Below, piece by piece: positions 31,303 to 34,000 of a stretch of DNA of 34,000 bases (the stretch's first letter is position 1; the number at the start of each line of letters is the position of its first letter). Position numbers and translations under genes: made by a program. The notes below the pieces were generated by a model that was given only the letters and a program-made list of their open reading frames with translations, was not told where the DNA came from and did not search any database. The DNA lies in contig CAIYUC010000194.1 of assembly GCA_903929315.1 (NCBI GenBank), forward strand, positions 1 to 34,000, read 5' to 3'. This DNA is from an uncultured Bacteroidales bacterium (lineage in GTDB: Bacteria > Bacteroidota > Bacteroidia > Bacteroidales > FEN-979).

Positions 31303-33414
31303 ATGATGAAAAAAACATATTTCATTTTTATTTTCTTTTTGCTACTTTGTAATATTGCATTAAAGGCTCAGCAATTTTCTCAGGCCGATTCTGTTATTTA
31401 TTATTTAAAGCAGGTTAAAGGAATTCAAAGCAGTGATTCTGTTTTATTGGCAAAGATAGTGGCAGCCGTTTTCAAAATCGCACCAGATTCATTAACGACC
31501 GACAAAATTGATTCTGAATTAAAAAAACTAATTCCTGTTATTCATAAACAAAACTACCTTGCGGTAAAAACAGCTGTATGCATTGTTCTGTCATTCAGTA
31601 AGGATAATTATAGGGCGGTTAATTATAGTAGAAATCTCATCGCTGAATTGAAGAATTATTCCAACGAATTTGAAAAGAATTTATTACTCTACACGCTTGA
31701 CCGATCAAGATTTCAATATCGAAACACCAACAGGATAAATGAAGGGGTTGAATATTACCAGCGGCTTGCAAATTACTTTGAGCAGGCCAATGATTCGGAC
31801 GCAACCAGTTTATGTTATTGGGTTTTAGCAGGGTGTTATAGGACGCTTGGCTTAAAAGACAAAGCAATTTACTGCCAGATGAAATCAACTAATTTTTTAA
31901 ACCGGAATATAATTGTTAAGGGAAATAATTTCCTGTTTGCAAAATATAATAGCATTGGGATGATTGGTTTTATTAACCGAAAAGCTGTTTTAGGATGGAT
32001 GTTAATAGACTATGAAGAGCCGCAGAAAGCATTTCCTTTTCTTTACGAAGCAAAAACCATTTTTGAATCAATAAAAGATTCTGTTGAAGTTAGGGATGGT
32101 CCTTATATCTATCTTCAAATTATCAGAGCAAAAATCCTAACCGGGGCCGACAGTGTATATTATTATTTTGATTTGATGAAAAAAATCCTGGATAGCAAAA
32201 ATGATCCTGATTATTTCTCAAACTACTACCAAACACGCGGATATTATTGTTATTTACAAAACCGGCTGGATTCGGCTGAGTATTTCATCCGTCAATGTGC
32301 TGCTCTTAAAGATTCATATAAATTAATGATTAATTCATATGTTGGTAATTTAATTCCCGGTTATTATCTTGCATTAATAAAAATTAAGCAGTATAAGTAC
32401 GCTGACGCAATTAAGCTATTGAAGGATGAAAGCAATGAGATTTTAAAAGTTAACCTGCGAAAAGTAGCTTTAAAAGAATGGATACTGCTGTCAACTGCTT
32501 ATAAAATGAACGGAGATTTTGAAAATTCAACCGCTACCCTGGAGCATTGCATCACACTTCAGAAACAGATTATTGATGATGAAAACAAGAGCAGGTCTGT
32601 ATCGTTCGAAACCGAGCAGCAAATAAATTTACTGAATGCTGAAAAACAAAAACAGCAGCAGGAAATCAGCCGCCAGAAATTCATTCGCAATTTGATTACG
32701 GGCGGGCTTGCACTAGTGTTTATATTTTCATTAATTATTCTATTCCAGCGCAACCGTATTTCAAAAGAAAAAAAACGTAGCGAAGAACTACTGCTCAATA
32801 TTCTTCCCTTTCAGGTGGCGGAAGAACTAAAACAAACCGGACATTGCCAGGCAAAAACATTCAGCATGGTTACGGTGATGTTTACCGATTTTAAGGACTT
32901 CACCAGTGTAAGCGAAAAGGTCAGCGCTGAACTGCTGGTGGATGAGATCAATTTTTGCTTCAGTGCCTTTGACCATATTGTTCAGAAATACAAGGTGGAA
33001 AAAATCAAGACAGTGGGCGATGCATACATCTGTGTCAGCGGTTTACCTGTGCTGAATTATACCCATGCACTTGACATAGTGAGTGCAGCTATTGAAATAC
33101 GGAATTTCATGCTCACACGCAAAAAAGAAAAAGAAGCCAGGGGAGAGATCCCGTTCGAACTACGGATAGGCATTCACACCGGTCCGGTGGTGGCGGGTAT
33201 CGTAGGAGTGAAAAAATTCCAGTATGATATCTGGGGCGACACGGTAAATCTTGCAGCAAGAATGGAAAGCAGCGGTGAAGCGGGCCAGGTGAACATCAGC
33301 GGAACAACATATGCCCTGGTGAAAGATAAATTCAATTGTACGCATCGCGGTAAAATTGTAGCGAAGCACAAGGGGGAACTTGATATGTATTTTGTGGAAC
33401 CTTCAAATCAATAA
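31303..33414 (+). CDS. TPR-linked class III adenylate cyclase, membrane-anchored
   Basis: A 703-residue protein. Residues 1-22 form a signal peptide (ending LKAQ), so residues 23-460 with helical TPR-like repeats should be periplasmic. A transmembrane helix lies at about 463-481 (ITGGLALVFIFSLIILF), and a signalling helix with SEELLLNILPFQVAEEL leads into the cytoplasmic cyclase domain (about 515-700). Metal-binding D529 (FTDFKDFT) and D573 (VGDAY) are present. K569 and D642 are the residues that select ATP over GTP. N649 and R653 (VNLAARMES) stabilise the transition state. All catalytic positions look intact, so cAMP production is likely. A second TPR protein follows 12 bp downstream. The signal sensed is unknown. 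Confidence 0.92.
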   Translation: MMKKTYFIFIFFLLLCNIALKAQQFSQADSVIYYLKQVKGIQSSDSVLLAKIVAAVFKIAPDSLTTDKIDSELKKLIPVIHKQNYLAVKTAVCIVLSFSKDNYRAVNYSRNLIAELKNYSNEFEKNLLLYTLDRSRFQYRNTNRINEGVEYYQRLANYFEQANDSDATSLCYWVLAGCYRTLGLKDKAIYCQMKSTNFLNRNIIVKGNNFLFAKYNSIGMIGFINRKAVLGWMLIDYEEPQKAFPFLYEAKTIFESIKDSVEVRDGPYIYLQIIRAKILTGADSVYYYFDLMKKILDSKNDPDYFSNYYQTRGYYCYLQNRLDSAEYFIRQCAALKDSYKLMINSYVGNLIPGYYLALIKIKQYKYADAIKLLKDESNEILKVNLRKVALKEWILLSTAYKMNGDFENSTATLEHCITLQKQIIDDENKSRSVSFETEQQINLLNAEKQKQQQEISRQKFIRNLITGGLALVFIFSLIILFQRNRISKEKKRSEELLLNILPFQVAEELKQTGHCQAKTFSMVTVMFTDFKDFTSVSEKVSAELLVDEINFCFSAFDHIVQKYKVEKIKTVGDAYICVSGLPVLNYTHALDIVSAAIEIRNFMLTRKKEKEARGEIPFELRIGIHTGPVVAGIVGVKKFQYDIWGDTVNLAARMESSGEAGQVNISGTTYALVKDKFNCTHRGKIVAKHKGELDMYFVEPSNQ

Positions 33415-33426
33415 CAAAAAAAAATT

Positions 33427-34000
33427 ATGAAAAAAGCGCTATTTCTCCTTACCGTCATTTCATGCATAGCCATTCAATCCTTTGCTCAAAAGCAGGGCAA
33501 AAGTAAAATCGACTCCCTCCTATCCGTTTTAAAAACTGCTAAGGAAGACACTGCCAAAGTAAATAAGTTGAATGCGCTTGCTGATGAATTCAGAAATAAT
33601 GACCCTGACACAGCACTTTATTTTGCCAGCCAGGCACAGGCCCTTTCAATAAAAATGAATTATAAAATGGGAATTGCCAATGCGTATTTGACTATTGGTA
33701 CTGCATTAACGAATCTTGGGAACTATGAAAAGGCATTGAAAAACAACAATGATGCATTAACGATATATGACCAGCTTCTTCCGATCCCGATAGTTATCGG
33801 GACTACCGGGACAGAAAAAACAAGCGTCAAAACAAAAATCCTGAAACAGAAGGCCAGGGCTTATAACATTATCGGAGTTGATTATTCCTATCTGGGCAAT
33901 TATCCCGAAGCATTGAAGAATTATTTCGCTTCATTAAAAATATCAAAAGAAATCGGGGATAAAGAGTACATTGCAAATACTTGCAACAACATCGGACATA
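33427..34000 (+). CDS. Secreted TPR protein, C-terminus cut by window edge
   Basis: The frame is open from the ATG at 33427 for 191 codons to the end of the window. A signal peptide (MKKALFLLTVISCIAIQSFA) is followed by SKIDSLLSVLKTAKEDTAKVNKLNALA and TPR helices (IANAYLTIGTALTNLGNYEKAL; ARAYNIIGVDYSYLGNYPEALKNY). This start is typical of Bacteroidota TPR proteins that end in a cyclase, kinase or LuxR-type domain, and the upstream neighbour is such a cyclase, so a paralogous sensor is likely but unproven. An 18-bp perfect-arm palindrome at 33785-33802 is translated in frame as part of LLPIPIVIGTTG, between two TPR units. Confidence 0.88.
   Translation, partial: MKKALFLLTVISCIAIQSFAQKQGKSKIDSLLSVLKTAKEDTAKVNKLNALADEFRNNDPDTALYFASQAQALSIKMNYKMGIANAYLTIGTALTNLGNYEKALKNNNDALTIYDQLLPIPIVIGTTGTEKTSVKTKILKQKARAYNIIGVDYSYLGNYPEALKNYFASLKISKEIGDKEYIANTCNNIGH
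33785..33802. repeat. In-frame palindrome TCCCGATA-gt-TATCGGGA in the TPR gene
   Basis: Two perfect 8-bp arms around a 2-base centre. It encodes IPIVIG within an otherwise helical TPR loop. The sequence type (TCCCGATA/TATCGGGA) resembles short palindromes dispersed in Bacteroidota genomes. Confidence 0.75.

Overview
The window reads as chromosomal DNA of a member of the Bacteroidota, probably an uncultivated and anaerobic or facultative lineage. Evidence: the gene order hpt-adk-obgE, the order panC-panD-flippase-radA, a short 190-residue adenylate kinase, methylmalonyl-CoA mutase encoded as two subunits, TAnnTTTG-type -7 promoter elements, A-rich leaders without strong Shine-Dalgarno sequences, and TPR-coupled class III cyclases. 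No rRNA, tRNA or CRISPR array was seen, and no complete insertion sequence.

Layout. 1-735: start of an FG-GAP repeat secreted protein on the minus strand, its C-terminus outside the window. 1191-3327: minus-strand MFS + CDF metal-efflux pair. 3527-5941: secreted M1 aminopeptidase. 6126-8595: NarL-type two-component system. 8757-10886: outer-membrane barrel + ammonium transporter, closed by a good terminator. 11105-16232: tight seven-gene run (monothiol thioredoxin-like protein, panC, panD, flippase-like membrane protein, rfaE2, radA, FMN-binding protein). 16300-16827: a GxxExxY nuclease-fold gene enclosed by near-perfect 30-bp inverted repeats. 16911-19558: alcohol dehydrogenase with an in-frame palindromic insert, a 22-codon ppnP remnant behind an intact promoter, a barrel protein and a lipoprotein. 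19711-22548: minus-strand hpt-adk-obgE-PAP2 operon. 22824-23330: purE. 23358-29273: minus-strand operon mutA-mutB-M16 peptidase-O-methyltransferase. 29662-30527: frameshifted TIGR01777 epimerase. 30710-31224: Phd/YoeB toxin-antitoxin pair. 31303-34000: two consecutive secreted/membrane TPR proteins, the first with a C-terminal adenylate cyclase.

Most genes are housekeeping: pantothenate (panCD), purine salvage and synthesis (hpt, purE, adk), propionyl-CoA/succinyl-CoA interconversion (mutAB), LPS heptose activation (rfaE2), DNA repair (radA) and ribosome assembly (obgE).

The unusual layer is the repeats. At least eight kinds of short palindromic or tandem repeat fill the gaps, and several reach into genes. 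The stop codons of the PAP2, GxxExxY and hpt genes lie in or directly against a repeat. The start codon of the M1 peptidase is the last copy of an octamer tandem. Two palindromes sit in frame inside coding sequences (alcohol dehydrogenase and the last TPR protein). One repeat family (core ACCGCCAAGACGC) occurs as the ends of the GxxExxY unit, as a gene-free palindrome, and as a single arm fused to the PAP2 gene. This is the best candidate for an under-described mobile or proliferating system here.
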